DNA of 64,000 nucleotides from SB11 sp965249955 (GCA_965249955.1 OZ252261.1:1178001-1242000); one strand, 5' to 3'; counted from the stretch's first letter, positions 49,801 through 59,065 are shown. Translations and numbers: made by a program. Notes: generated by a model from the sequence alone, not told the origin.

Positions 49801-50738
49801 GTTGAGCTAGTATTACTTGTGTAAAGTATGCCGTAAAAAGTAGAGGTGGTAGATACGGATTGAAAAAGATCAAATATCTCATTATTCTTTACTTTAGTAT
49901 CAAGGCAAAGTATAAGATACATTGAGTAGGTGGTAGATATACGTGTATAGTTGGCATCGCGAGTGATTTTGTTTCCTTCAAACAACAAATCATTACAGTT
50001 GTAAAAATAGTTACCATAAATGTAAAAGTTCTTAATGGTATTATTTATCAGTTTTATGCCTGATACTGTTGTATTTGACGATTGCGCATTAATACGGATA
50101 CCATAATATGGGCCATAACTAGTACCGCCTGTTACTACACTGTTTTGTACAGTTAGGTATTTGCAGTTATTGCTTATACCCGATGTAGAGGTTGTACTTG
50201 AGGTTGCTACAATACCAACACTGTTTAGTGAACTGGTACTGGTTACGTTAGGTACACGCACAGTACAACCATCAATAGTGTTGTGATCGGAATTGTTGTA
50301 CAAGCGAATGCCCCAAGCATAGGTTGTGCCCAATGCTTCAACAGTAAGATCTTTTAAAGTAACCCAATCGGCTCCTGCAAAAAGAAAGGTATGGCGATTG
50401 GCTGAAGATGTAGAAGTGTATTTTAGTGTTTGTCCGTTACCGTTTATAGTAATGGTGTTGGTAGCACTGGCTCCACTAATTGCATTTGCGCTTACCTGCT
50501 CGGTATAGGGGCCGTTTGATACATCAACTATTACAGCACCGTCAACTCCATTACTGGCTAAGGCTGAGAATAGTGATTGGAAAGAGGTAAAATTAGTACT
50601 GGACGATGCAATACTTTTGTTGATGGTGTAGTTACCACTCATAGGGGCAGCGTACACTGCGGTGGTAAGGCATATTAATAGCACAAATATGCCAACAGGG
50701 CGGAATTTGCCCTTTAAGGTTTTGTAAAGTTTTATCAT
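46818..50738 (-). CDS. giant secreted beta-helix/PKD protein E (T9SS type A)
   Basis: 1306 aa from the ATG at 50736-50738 (MIKLYKTLKGKFRPVG); an in-frame start 8 codons upstream is less likely. After the signal peptide (ending VYAAP) come the opening block, a beta-helix to about residue 430, a CARDB-like domain, the pre-PKD module (KGSPFQGQYYTGN to IFIAPRP), six PKD domains (about 730-1225) and a sorting domain (INIYPNPSSGWV). Residues about 360 to 1250 are almost identical to protein F at the DNA level. The helix core at about 180-360 instead resembles protein D. The coding strand of the shared part looks richer in G+C than protein D at the same positions. Confidence 0.9.
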   Translation of the reverse strand: MIKLYKTLKGKFRPVGIFVLLICLTTAVYAAPMSGNYTINKSIASSSTNFTSFQSLFSALASNGVDGAVIVDVSNGPYTEQVSANAISGASATNTITINGNGQTLKYTSTSSANRHTFLFAGADWVTLKDLTVEALGTTYAWGIRLYNNSDHNTIDGCTVRVPNVTSTSSLNSVGIVATSSTTSTSGISNNCKYLTVQNSVVTGGTSYGPYYGIRINAQSSNTTVSGIKLINNTIKNFYIYGNYFYNCNDLLFEGNKITRDANYTRISTTYSMYLILCLDTKVKNNEIFDLFQSVSTTSTFYGILYTSNTSSTTQHEVSNNRIYNNNSRGTWYGIYASCSYNLDISHNTVSHENATPTSGTQYGIYMSCSYTGRSIKNNIITLDMPGTTTRYGIYNNTSTSMDIDHNNIYVTGSNGNTGYYGGPQKTPALWQAVTGPGSPYDANSAFVSPNFVSSTNGSQLIPRAVALDDLGTPISGISTDYSGAPRSLTAPDPGAVEFTIDANVTQVSTSGGSLACQGETDMVSVWIKNNAGFTLDNFSVTYTSTGDNPVSITEPFVGSIPAGDSAQHNFSTPLTFTNTGNDIINAYIGSKPPVGNYGIAINPSPIGAEITKGSPFQGQYYTGNTTDPDILANPDQLTYEVTAPTGYDKKDYGTTWSINTFITSTVKNASIPAGDISTTDANSSNNYKILVKPSTSLTDDTVVIKLAAYSLTTLCEAPILERHIFIAPRPTADFTYTDVCEREEVSLQSTSSLSTGTMKYKWEFGDGSTSDFADNAKTYATFGTYSVKLTVTSNYGYTDNITKTVTVHQSPVVDFTYDNKCEGSAVPFTDNSTVPGGSPSYSWDFGDGIGTSSSPSPSYTYTSPDLYFATLTITDANNCATSLSQPITYSANPIADFTMPTLNCAQNPIQLDNTSTPAGNTGYTWDFGNSQQANSKNGTTSYAAAGSYTITLTAQNDYGCTDVNTQTISITEAPIADFTINGQCIGEAVSITNTTNEPSGTSVGYQWKLGEDGANSTAKDPSYTYQSVGEYEIELIASSTNGCSTSKTQTVTFGEKPIVSFAAPAKACAGEDVILTNNSVVSQGGLTYDWDMGNGTSQSTNPIANYTTAGNYTISLTATSGIGCNATATQSITIQALPNSDFTIASAKTGNGGIEITPIAPNGSGDYTWLYGDGGKSNEKGKHTYAYNGQLGLFNVTLIIDNDGCQSNTSKDVRINVLSTQAVDANNINIYPNPSSGWVNVDLNSVNGVVSIQVVDVAGRLVTTQPINSTQKSYAIDMGTTKAGVYFVQVITDGGLFNKKIIITQ
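46991..49658. repeat. 2.67-kb near-identical block, copy 1 (partner 51208-53875)
   Basis: Read side by side, this block and 51208-53875 stay in register at a constant offset of 4217 bp with no indel. I noted about twenty substitutions, most of them toward the helix-proximal end. Similarity breaks at the sorting domain on one side and inside the beta-helix on the other, then returns at the same offset near the gene starts (for example 50281 and 54498). Confidence 0.9.
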
Positions 50739-50960
50739 AGAACATACATTAATTAGTAACAACGAATTTATATAAAAATTGTAAACAAACTAATATAAAT
50801 TGCATATAAAACAGATTAATGCTCAATTTTTAAAATTACAGCACCCTATTTATAATTTTGTTTCATACCAATAAAAATCATATCTACATATTTTAAAGGT
50901 GTTTAAGAATAGTTAAAACCAATTTTTAGAAATATCAAAATATTTTTTCAGTGCACAAAA

Positions 50961-50994
50961 AAAAGTGAGCCGCCAATCCCGGCAGCTCACTTTT
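50961..50994 (-). terminator. terminator of PKD gene F
   Basis: The stem AAAAGTGAGC (50961-50970) pairs with GCTCACTTTT (50985-50994), with some inner pairing and a T-run on the minus strand. Confidence 0.88.
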
Positions 50995-51031
50995 AACTAA
51001 TTAATGTATGTGCTTGAAAAAGCTTCTTTTA

Positions 51032-54000
51032 CTAGCGTTCTACAGATATTTTTTTGCTGTATACACCTGTGTTTGTTTCTATTTGTACAAAGTAAACACC
51101 TGCTTTTGCATTACCCATATCAACTCTGTAGGTGTTTTGAACCCCATTGCTAATTTGTTGCGTAGCTATAGTTTTACCTAGTACATCTGTAATTCTGATT
51201 AATTTAACACCATTAACACTGTTTAGATCAACATTTACCCATCCGCTACTAGGGTTGGGGTAGATGTTGATGTTGTCTGCATCAACAGCTTGTGTGCTCA
51301 ACACATTAATGCGAACATCTTTGCTTGTATTGCTCTGGCATCCGTCGTTATCTATTATCAAGGTAACGTTAAATAATCCCAATTGACCATTGTAAGCATA
51401 GGTGTGTTTGCCTTTTTCGTTGCTCTTACCTCCGTCGCCATACAACCATGTATAGTCGCCTGAACCGTTAGGGGCTATCGGGGTTATTTCTATTCCTCCG
51501 TTCCCTGTCTTAGCACTCGCTATTGTAAAATCACTATTCGGTAGTGCTTGTATGGTGATGCTTTGTGTGGCGGTTGCATTACAGCCTATGCCTGAGGTGG
51601 CGGTTAGGCTTATGGTGTAGTTGCCTGCTGTTGTATAGTTGGCTATGGGGTTGGTGCTTTGGCTTGTGCCGTTGCCCATGTCCCAATCGTAGGTTAGGCC
51701 GCCTTGTGATACTACGGAGTTGTTGGTTAGTATCACGTCTTCGCCTGCACAGGCTTTGGCAGGAGCTGCAAACGATACAATGGGTTTTTCGCCAAAGGTT
51801 ACGGTTTGCATTTTGCTGGTGCTACAGCCGTTGGTGCTGCTTGCTATTAACTCTATCTCGTATTCGCCTACTGATTGGTAGGTATAGCTAGGGTCTTTGG
51901 CGGTGCTGTTTGCGCCGTCTTCGCCTAGTTTCCATTGGTAGCCTACGCTGGTACCGCTTGGCTCGTTGGTGGTATTGATGATGCTTACGGCTTCTCCTAT
52001 ACATTGTCCGTTTATGGTAAAGTCGGCTATGGGTGCTTCGGTAATGCTAATGGTTTGTGTGTTTACATCGGTGCATCCGTAGTCGTTCTGAGCGGTTAAG
52101 GTTATGGTATAGCTGCCTGCTGCTGCATAGCTGGTTGTTCCGTTTTTGCTGTTGGCTTGCTGGCTGTTACCAAAGTCCCATGTATAACCGGTATTGCCTG
52201 CAGGGGTACTGGTGTTATCTAGTTGTATGGGGTTTTGCGCACAGTTTAATGTGGGCATGGTAAAGTCGGCTATGGGGTTTGCGCTGTACGTTATTGGCTG
52301 ACTAAGGCTGGTAGCACAATTGTTGGCGTCGGTTATGGTTAATGTAGCAAAGTATAGGTCGGGGCTAGTATAGGTATAGCTGGGGCTAGGACTGCTACTG
52401 GTGCCTATTCCATCGCCAAAGTCCCAACTGTAGCTGGGGCTGCCGCCAGGTACTGTAGAGTTATCGGTAAATGGTACGGCACTGCCTTCGCATTTGTTGT
52501 CGTAGGTAAAGTCTACTACGGGGCTTTGGTGTACTGTAACGGTTTTGGTGATGTTATCGGTGTAGCCGTAGTTGCTGGTTACGGTTAGTTTTACGCTATA
52601 GGTACCAAATGTTGCGTATGTTTTAGCGTTGTCGGCAAAGTCGCTGGTGCTGCCGTCGCCAAACTCCCATTTGTATTTCATGGTTCCTGTGCTCAGGCTA
52701 CTGGTGCTTTGCAGGCTCACTTCTTCGCGCTCGCACACATCGGTATAGGTAAAGTCGGCTGTGGGACGGGGGGCTATAAAGATATGGCGTTCTAGTATCG
52801 GGGCTTCGCAAAGGGTGGTTAGTGAGTAGGCGGCTAGTTTAATTACTACGGTGTCATCGGTTAAGCTGGTGCTCGGTTTAACTAGTATTTTATAGTTGTT
52901 ACTGCTGTTGGCATCGGTGGTGCTTATGTCGCCCGCTGGGATGCTCGCATTTTTTACTGTTGAGGTTATGAAGGTGTTTATACTCCAAGTGGTTCCGTAG
53001 TCTTTTTTGTCGTATCCTGTTGGGGCGGTTACTTCATAGGTTAGCTGATCGGGGTTGGCTAATATATCGGGGTCGGTGGTATTACCGGTGTAGTATTGTC
53101 CTTGAAAGGGGCTTCCTTTGGTTATTTCTGCGCCTATCGGTGAGGGGTTTATGGCTATACCGTAGTTGCCTACGGGGGGTTTGCTGCCTATATAGGCGTT
53201 GATGATGTCGTTACCGGTATTGGTGAACGTTAATGGGGTTGAAAAGTTGTGTTGTGCACTGTCGCCTGCGGGAATGCTGCCAACAAACGGTTCGGTAATG
53301 CTTACGGGGTTGTCACCTGTGCTGGTATAGGTTACGCTAAAGTTGTCCAGGGTAAATCCTGCGTTGTTTTTTATCCATACGCTTACCATATCGGTCTCGC
53401 CTTGGCACGCTAAGCTGCCGCCTGCGGTGCTTACTTGGGTTACGTTGGCATCTATGGTGAATTCTACGGCGCCGGGATCGGGGGCGGTTAAACTGCGTGG
53501 TGCGCCACTGTAATCGGTACTAATGCCTGATATGGGGGTTCCTAAGTCGTCTAATGCTACGGCGCGAGGAATTAATTGGCTGCCGTTGGTGCTGCTTACA
53601 AAGTTGGGGGATACGAAGGCGGAGTTGGCATCATAGGGGGAACCGGGACCTGTTACTGCTTGCCATAAGGCAGGGGTCTTTTGTGGGCCACCATAGTAAC
53701 CGGTATTACCGTTGCTGCCTGTTACGTAAATATTGTTATGGTCAATATCCATGCTGGTGCTGGTATTGTTGTATATACCATAACGGTTGGTAGTACCCGG
53801 CATATCTAAGTTGATGATATTGTTTTTTATACTACGGCCGGTATAGCTGCAACTCATGTATATACCGTATTGTGTACCATAAAGTGCATTGGTTGTATGT
53901 GATATTGTGTTGTGACTAATATCTACATTGCGAGTACATGACAGGTATATTCCCGCCCATGTGCTGCGACTAACATTATTGTAAATACGATTGTTTGATA

Positions 54001-54958
54001 TTTCGTGTTGGGTGGCCGACGAGGTATTGCTTGAATAAAAAATGTTGTATGTAGTATTTGTTGATGAGGTTACCCCCGCAAATAAGTCGTGTATGTCGTT
54101 ATTATTTACTTTAGTTGCACGAGACTGATATACATAAACAGCATAGGTAGTTGTTACTCTAGTATAGTTAGCATCGCGTTTTACTTCATTTCCACTAAAC
54201 TCTAAATCATTACAACGGTAAAAGTAATTACCGTATCTGTAAAAGTTCTTAATGGTATTATTGATGATTTTAATACCTGATACGATTGACTCGGATGACT
54301 GTGCATTAATACGGATACCATAATATGGACCACGACTTGTACCACCTGTTAATACGCAGTTTTGTACGGTTAGGTATTTGCAGTTGCTGCTTGTGCTTGA
54401 TGTTGATGTTGAGCTAGATGTAGCTACAATACAAACACTGTTTAGTGAACTGGTACTAATAACATTGGGTACACGCACAGTACAACCATCAATAGTGTTG
54501 TGATCGGAATTGTTGTACAAGCGAATGCCCCAAGCATAGGTAGTACCCAATGCTTCAACAGTAAGATCTTTTAAAGTAACCCAATCGGCTCCTGCGAAAC
54601 GAAAGGTATGACGGTTTGATGATGATGTAGCAGTGTACCTTAGTATTTGCCCGTTACCGTTTATAGTAATGGTGTTGGTAGCACTGGCTCCACTAATCGC
54701 ACTGGCACTTACCCGCTCGGTATAGGGGCCGTTTGATACTTCAACTATTACAGCACCGTTGACACCATTACTGGATAGGGCTGAGAATAGTGATTGAAAG
54801 GATGTGAAATTTGTACTAGACGAGGCAATACTTTTGTTGATGGTGTAATTGCCACTCATAGGGGCTGCATAAGCACGGTTGGAGAGACAAACCAATAGCA
54901 GAAGTATGCTAAATAAGCCTGTTGATTTGTTTAGAAAATTCTTGTAAATATTTGCCAT
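51032..54958 (-). CDS. giant secreted beta-helix/PKD protein F (T9SS type A)
   Basis: 1308 aa with a signal peptide ending AYAAP. It has the same architecture as protein E: opening block, beta-helix, CARDB-like domain, pre-PKD module, six PKD domains from about 731, and a sorting domain (INIYPNPSSGWV). The middle and C-terminal parts match protein E with only a few residue changes (for example TNTTNEPSG to INTTNEPSG). The helix core (residues about 180-360) is its own version (KIINNTIKNFYRYGNYFYRC, KVNNNDIHDLFAGV, NIFYSSNTSSATQHE). The last 50 residues also differ (LIRITDVLGKTIATQQ versus SIQVVDVAGRLVTTQP). Confidence 0.9.
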   Translation of the reverse strand: MANIYKNFLNKSTGLFSILLLLVCLSNRAYAAPMSGNYTINKSIASSSTNFTSFQSLFSALSSNGVNGAVIVEVSNGPYTERVSASAISGASATNTITINGNGQILRYTATSSSNRHTFRFAGADWVTLKDLTVEALGTTYAWGIRLYNNSDHNTIDGCTVRVPNVISTSSLNSVCIVATSSSTSTSSTSSNCKYLTVQNCVLTGGTSRGPYYGIRINAQSSESIVSGIKIINNTIKNFYRYGNYFYRCNDLEFSGNEVKRDANYTRVTTTYAVYVYQSRATKVNNNDIHDLFAGVTSSTNTTYNIFYSSNTSSATQHEISNNRIYNNVSRSTWAGIYLSCTRNVDISHNTISHTTNALYGTQYGIYMSCSYTGRSIKNNIINLDMPGTTNRYGIYNNTSTSMDIDHNNIYVTGSNGNTGYYGGPQKTPALWQAVTGPGSPYDANSAFVSPNFVSSTNGSQLIPRAVALDDLGTPISGISTDYSGAPRSLTAPDPGAVEFTIDANVTQVSTAGGSLACQGETDMVSVWIKNNAGFTLDNFSVTYTSTGDNPVSITEPFVGSIPAGDSAQHNFSTPLTFTNTGNDIINAYIGSKPPVGNYGIAINPSPIGAEITKGSPFQGQYYTGNTTDPDILANPDQLTYEVTAPTGYDKKDYGTTWSINTFITSTVKNASIPAGDISTTDANSSNNYKILVKPSTSLTDDTVVIKLAAYSLTTLCEAPILERHIFIAPRPTADFTYTDVCEREEVSLQSTSSLSTGTMKYKWEFGDGSTSDFADNAKTYATFGTYSVKLTVTSNYGYTDNITKTVTVHQSPVVDFTYDNKCEGSAVPFTDNSTVPGGSPSYSWDFGDGIGTSSSPSPSYTYTSPDLYFATLTITDANNCATSLSQPITYSANPIADFTMPTLNCAQNPIQLDNTSTPAGNTGYTWDFGNSQQANSKNGTTSYAAAGSYTITLTAQNDYGCTDVNTQTISITEAPIADFTINGQCIGEAVSIINTTNEPSGTSVGYQWKLGEDGANSTAKDPSYTYQSVGEYEIELIASSTNGCSTSKMQTVTFGEKPIVSFAAPAKACAGEDVILTNNSVVSQGGLTYDWDMGNGTSQSTNPIANYTTAGNYTISLTATSGIGCNATATQSITIQALPNSDFTIASAKTGNGGIEITPIAPNGSGDYTWLYGDGGKSNEKGKHTYAYNGQLGLFNVTLIIDNDGCQSNTSKDVRINVLSTQAVDADNINIYPNPSSGWVNVDLNSVNGVKLIRITDVLGKTIATQQISNGVQNTYRVDMGNAKAGVYFVQIETNTGVYSKKISVER

Positions 54959-54983
54959 AGAACGTAATTATTAATAATGAATC

Positions 54984-54991
54984 CAAAATTA
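54984..54991 (-). promoter_or_regulatory. -7 element TAATTTTG of PKD gene F
   Basis: The reverse complement is TAATTTTG (TAnnTTTG), 26 bp before the ATG. Confidence 0.45.
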
Positions 54992-55120
54992 TATAAAATT
55001 ATACGCAAATAAAAAGTAATTCACAAAAAATCTTGTGTAAATATTGAAAATTACAAGAAAATACTATTTTTTATCGAGCTTTTAAAGCATTTACAAAGAA
55101 AAATACCTTTGTATAATAAT

Positions 55121-58100
55121 TTAATTTACTATTGAGATTTCGGCTGAATATACCGAGTTTAGAGAGTTTACTAGAATTTTATAATTTCCGTTTGCTAAGT
55201 GGACAGCAAGTGGATAAGTTTTATGCAACAGTGTTGCGTTTTTAGTCCTAAAAACTACCTGACCAAGCTGATTATAGATAATAATCTGTGTGATTTCTTC
55301 ATCATTGGGCAATTTTATCGCAAATTGACCCGCAGATGGGTTGGGATAAATGCTTAAAAAGTCGTTTTGAGCATTATTTACTATGCTTAATGGGTTGATA
55401 TTGACTGATTTTTTTGTGATAGAGGCGCAGCCCTTATCTTCTACCTTCAAGGTAATAGTTACTATACCTGTTGCTGCAAAAGCATATTGATGGGCTATTT
55501 TAAGAGTATCTGTTCCTCCTTGCCCGTATAACCACGTATAGCTACCGCTACCGTTTGGTATCTCAGGCGTTATTATCATCACTCCATCGCCCGTTTTACG
55601 CGATTCTACATTAAAATTGCTATTGGGTGTTGCTATAACCTCTATTGTTTTAGTTATTGTACCAGCACACCCCATGCTTGAATAGGCAATAAGCTCAATA
55701 TTATGGTTGCCTAATGTATACAAGGTATCTGTTGGATGCTCTAGTATGCTTTGTTTTCCGCTTAAACTCCACACATAGGTTAGTGGGCCTGTGCTTAGCG
55801 TACTATTGTTTGTTAAAGTATACCCAATACCTGAGCACACTTGCTTGGGCGAAATAAAATCGGCTAATGGCTTTTCAGTAATTGTTACATCGCGCTCAAG
55901 CTTTGCATCGCATCCATTACCGGCGTATGCGGTAAGCACTACCTTTCTTTTTCCTAATGCCGAATAAAGATATTGTGTATGCTTTGTATTAGCGGTATCG
56001 TCTGCACCTGCATCACCAAAATCCCAAAAATAGCTTACACCGGTATGCAAAGGCTCTTGGGTTGTATTGGTAAAAGTAATGTGCTGATTGGCACAGGTAT
56101 TATCCATCACAAAATCAACATCAGGCGTTCCTTGCAGTGTTACACTTTTTATAGCTGTATCAACACAACCGAAGCCATTGCGAGCTAGTAAAAGCACTGT
56201 ATATTCTCCTTCAGTAGCATAAATATGCTCTACTTGTTTAGTGTTTGACGAATCGCCATCACCAAAATACCATGTAAAACCAATTTGCCCCGCAGTGGTT
56301 GTATTGTTAGTAAAACTAACCTTTTTTTGGTTGCACGCTAATACAGGAAACGAAAATGCAGCACTTGGCTTTTGGGCAAAAGTTACTTGTTTGGTTCGGG
56401 TGGTAGCACAGCCTCTTCCATCGGTTATAGTAAGGCTAACATTGTAAAGACCATAATTATTGTACAAATAGGTAGGGTTTGAGGCTACTGATGTACCAAT
56501 AGCATCACCAAAATCCCAATCTTGTGTATAAATGCTTGTATGGGCTATTGAGTTATTACTAAATGTAATGGGCTTGCCTTCGCATTGGTTGGTAAAAGTA
56601 AAATCGGTTTCGGGGGCATCGTACACTCGCACATTAGCTACTACACTATCAACAAATCCTTCGGGCGAAGAGGTATAAAGCACTACCCTATAATTCCCCG
56701 GGCTTTTATAAAGTTTTAGTGGGCTGGTAGAGAAGCTGGAATCGTTATCACCAAAAAGCCATTTATAGCTTAAAAAACCACCGCCTACCGATGAGTTTAC
56801 AAACTGTAGCGACCTTCCCTCACAAACATTTGTAAATGAAAATGCTGCAACAGGTTTTTGAACAACACGTATATACCTGCTTACGGGTGGCGCTACACAT
56901 CCTGTTTGTGCATCGGCTACATAAAACGAGGCTAACAATGTATCGTAGGCAATATTTGTTGATGGGTTAAATGCAAATACAGCATTGCTATTACTGTTTG
57001 CTCCTTTTAAAAGTGTATCGGCTGCATTTACAACTTTTGCGCTATTAATTACAGCCAAATCAACGGCGTGCACATTCCATTTAATGCCATAATCAGTATT
57101 TAGATAACCTAAGGGGGCGGTTATCTCGTATTTAGATGTATCAAATGTAGGCAGCACATCAGGGTCTATTATATCGCCTCCGTTTAGTTTGCCTTTAAAA
57201 CCTAAGGCTGCTTGTACTTTAAAACCTATTGGTACTGCACTAACCACAATGTTTTTTGAGCTTACAAAGGGTTTACCTTTTATACGGGCTTGTAAAACAT
57301 GACTGCCTGCATTTACAAAACTAATAGGTATTGAAAATGAGAACCAAGCCGAATCGCCTGCCAAAATTGTATTTGGAAAAGGCTCTACCACTTCTGCACC
57401 AAAATTAAGGGTGTATCCCAAATCGAAATTGGCAATGTCATAGGGCGAGTTATTCTTTACTAATACTTTTACGGTATCATTACTGCCCACGCAAGCTATA
57501 TTACTGCTGTTGGCTATTTTGCTTACATTGGCATTAATAGTAAACTCGTACGCTCCCGGATCGGGCAAAGTAGTACTACGAATGCTGTTGTTAACATCAA
57601 CTAAAAGACCTGCTGCGTAGCCTATATCATCAATATTTACAGCTCGAGGAAAAAGGTTACCACTACTGGTGTTTATGAAATCAGGGTTTACTTGTGTAGA
57701 GTTTTGTCCAAAAGGCGAGCCTGCACCACTGGCTGTTTGCCAATCTTTTAAAGTAGCATAATCACCATTCACCCAGCCATAATTTGCTTTTACACCGGTT
57801 ACAAACACATTGTTATTATCTATTGTTATTGCACCGCTGTTTTGATATACCCCATACCTAAGTTCTGCACCTCCTCGTGTTATCGATACTATATTGTTTC
57901 GAAATTCTGAACCTGTTGAAGTATTGCAAGTAGCTTTATCATGGTACAAGCCATATACTACACCAAAGGTAACTGAGCTGTTATCGGCAGAGATAGTATT
58001 GTGTACTATTTTAGTGCTTGGCGAGCAGCCCATATATATACCGTACCATAGGCCACTATTGTTGTTTTCGTATATTAAATTATTGGCTACTATAATATTG

Positions 58101-59038
58101 CCTAGGCTATTATCAACATTAATCCCATAAAACCTCCCAAATTTTGAGGCTGGTGATACAGCTGCATAGCAGTTGTATATTCTGTTTGCTAAAATTGAGT
58201 CTTCACTGTTAGAGTTCACCAAGCGAATGCCATAGGTATCGTCCACAGTAGTTCTATTGGGGCGCGAAATTTGACAATTAAACACCTTTATTCCCTTAGC
58301 ATTGGTAACAAGTATACCTGTTGAACGAAAGTCTTGTATTTGAGTATGAATTACTGCAATATCAGCTAATATATTTCCTGTTGCTTGTGGGTTAATCACC
58401 ATTCCGTGCCCTGCCCCACCATTGGCTGAGCCTGCTATTGTGCAAGTAGTAATTAATAGTTTTTTTGCCGCACTGCCTGCTGTTAGTGCATTGGTATTTG
58501 ATGCGGCTACTACTACGCCTATACCATCGCCAATGCCTGTAAAATTAGGAATACTGATAACACAGTTATCCAGCACATTATTATCAGCATTATTGGTATA
58601 ATGTATGCCCCATGCTTGGTTTGTGCCCAATGCCTGTATAGATAAATTGCGAATAGTTAAAAAATCAGCTCCATCAATTTTTAGTGTATGCTTATCAGTG
58701 GGCGAAGTAGCCGTATAGCTAATTATTTGGTTGTTACCGTTTATTAAAATGGTGTTTACAAAGGTGGCTCCCGGCACAATACCTAATGAAGCTTGCTCAG
58801 TATAGGGGCCATTATGCACATCAATAGTTACCTTTCCATTAACACCTCGTGCAACTAAGGCGTTGAAAATTGACTGAAAAGAGACAAAATTAGTTGATGA
58901 TGCAGCTTGAAGTTTATTTATTGTGTAGTTGCCGTTTAGCGGCTGTGCAATTGTATAAAAACAGCAAAAAACAGCCATAAAAAGGGTTAAACACACCTTT
59001 TTAACTTTGACTAAATATGTTTTTTGCGTTAAGTCCAC
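55121..59038 (-). CDS. giant secreted beta-helix/PKD protein G (T9SS type A)
   Basis: 1305 aa, the most divergent of the four helix-type paralogs. The signal peptide ends YTIAQP, with the opening block PLNGNYTINKLQAASST. The beta-helix contains LADIAVIHTQIQDFRSTGI, SILANRIYNCYAAV, KIVHNTISADN and SEFRNNIVSITRGG. A CARDB-like domain and the pre-PKD module (LGFKGKLNGGDIIDPDVLP) follow; the module ends in RVVQKP instead of the usual APRP. Six PKD domains start at about 727, and the sorting domain is LSIYPNPSAGQF to the end. A weak 7-bp hairpin at 55092-55113 may be its terminator. Confidence 0.9.
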   Translation of the reverse strand: MDLTQKTYLVKVKKVCLTLFMAVFCCFYTIAQPLNGNYTINKLQAASSTNFVSFQSIFNALVARGVNGKVTIDVHNGPYTEQASLGIVPGATFVNTILINGNNQIISYTATSPTDKHTLKIDGADFLTIRNLSIQALGTNQAWGIHYTNNADNNVLDNCVISIPNFTGIGDGIGVVVAASNTNALTAGSAAKKLLITTCTIAGSANGGAGHGMVINPQATGNILADIAVIHTQIQDFRSTGILVTNAKGIKVFNCQISRPNRTTVDDTYGIRLVNSNSEDSILANRIYNCYAAVSPASKFGRFYGINVDNSLGNIIVANNLIYENNNSGLWYGIYMGCSPSTKIVHNTISADNSSVTFGVVYGLYHDKATCNTSTGSEFRNNIVSITRGGAELRYGVYQNSGAITIDNNNVFVTGVKANYGWVNGDYATLKDWQTASGAGSPFGQNSTQVNPDFINTSSGNLFPRAVNIDDIGYAAGLLVDVNNSIRSTTLPDPGAYEFTINANVSKIANSSNIACVGSNDTVKVLVKNNSPYDIANFDLGYTLNFGAEVVEPFPNTILAGDSAWFSFSIPISFVNAGSHVLQARIKGKPFVSSKNIVVSAVPIGFKVQAALGFKGKLNGGDIIDPDVLPTFDTSKYEITAPLGYLNTDYGIKWNVHAVDLAVINSAKVVNAADTLLKGANSNSNAVFAFNPSTNIAYDTLLASFYVADAQTGCVAPPVSRYIRVVQKPVAAFSFTNVCEGRSLQFVNSSVGGGFLSYKWLFGDNDSSFSTSPLKLYKSPGNYRVVLYTSSPEGFVDSVVANVRVYDAPETDFTFTNQCEGKPITFSNNSIAHTSIYTQDWDFGDAIGTSVASNPTYLYNNYGLYNVSLTITDGRGCATTRTKQVTFAQKPSAAFSFPVLACNQKKVSFTNNTTTAGQIGFTWYFGDGDSSNTKQVEHIYATEGEYTVLLLARNGFGCVDTAIKSVTLQGTPDVDFVMDNTCANQHITFTNTTQEPLHTGVSYFWDFGDAGADDTANTKHTQYLYSALGKRKVVLTAYAGNGCDAKLERDVTITEKPLADFISPKQVCSGIGYTLTNNSTLSTGPLTYVWSLSGKQSILEHPTDTLYTLGNHNIELIAYSSMGCAGTITKTIEVIATPNSNFNVESRKTGDGVMIITPEIPNGSGSYTWLYGQGGTDTLKIAHQYAFAATGIVTITLKVEDKGCASITKKSVNINPLSIVNNAQNDFLSIYPNPSAGQFAIKLPNDEEITQIIIYNQLGQVVFRTKNATLLHKTYPLAVHLANGNYKILVNSLNSVYSAEISIVN

Positions 59039-59065
59039 ACTTATTCTAAATTAAATATAGTATAT

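Noticed and set aside
47348..53793. Plus-strand ORFs of 60-108 codons rich in Trp, Leu, Arg and Cys, repeated at 47348 and 51565 and at similar pairs
   Set aside because: They are antisense shadows of the duplicated PKD coding block. They recur only because the block is duplicated, and their composition is not protein-like.
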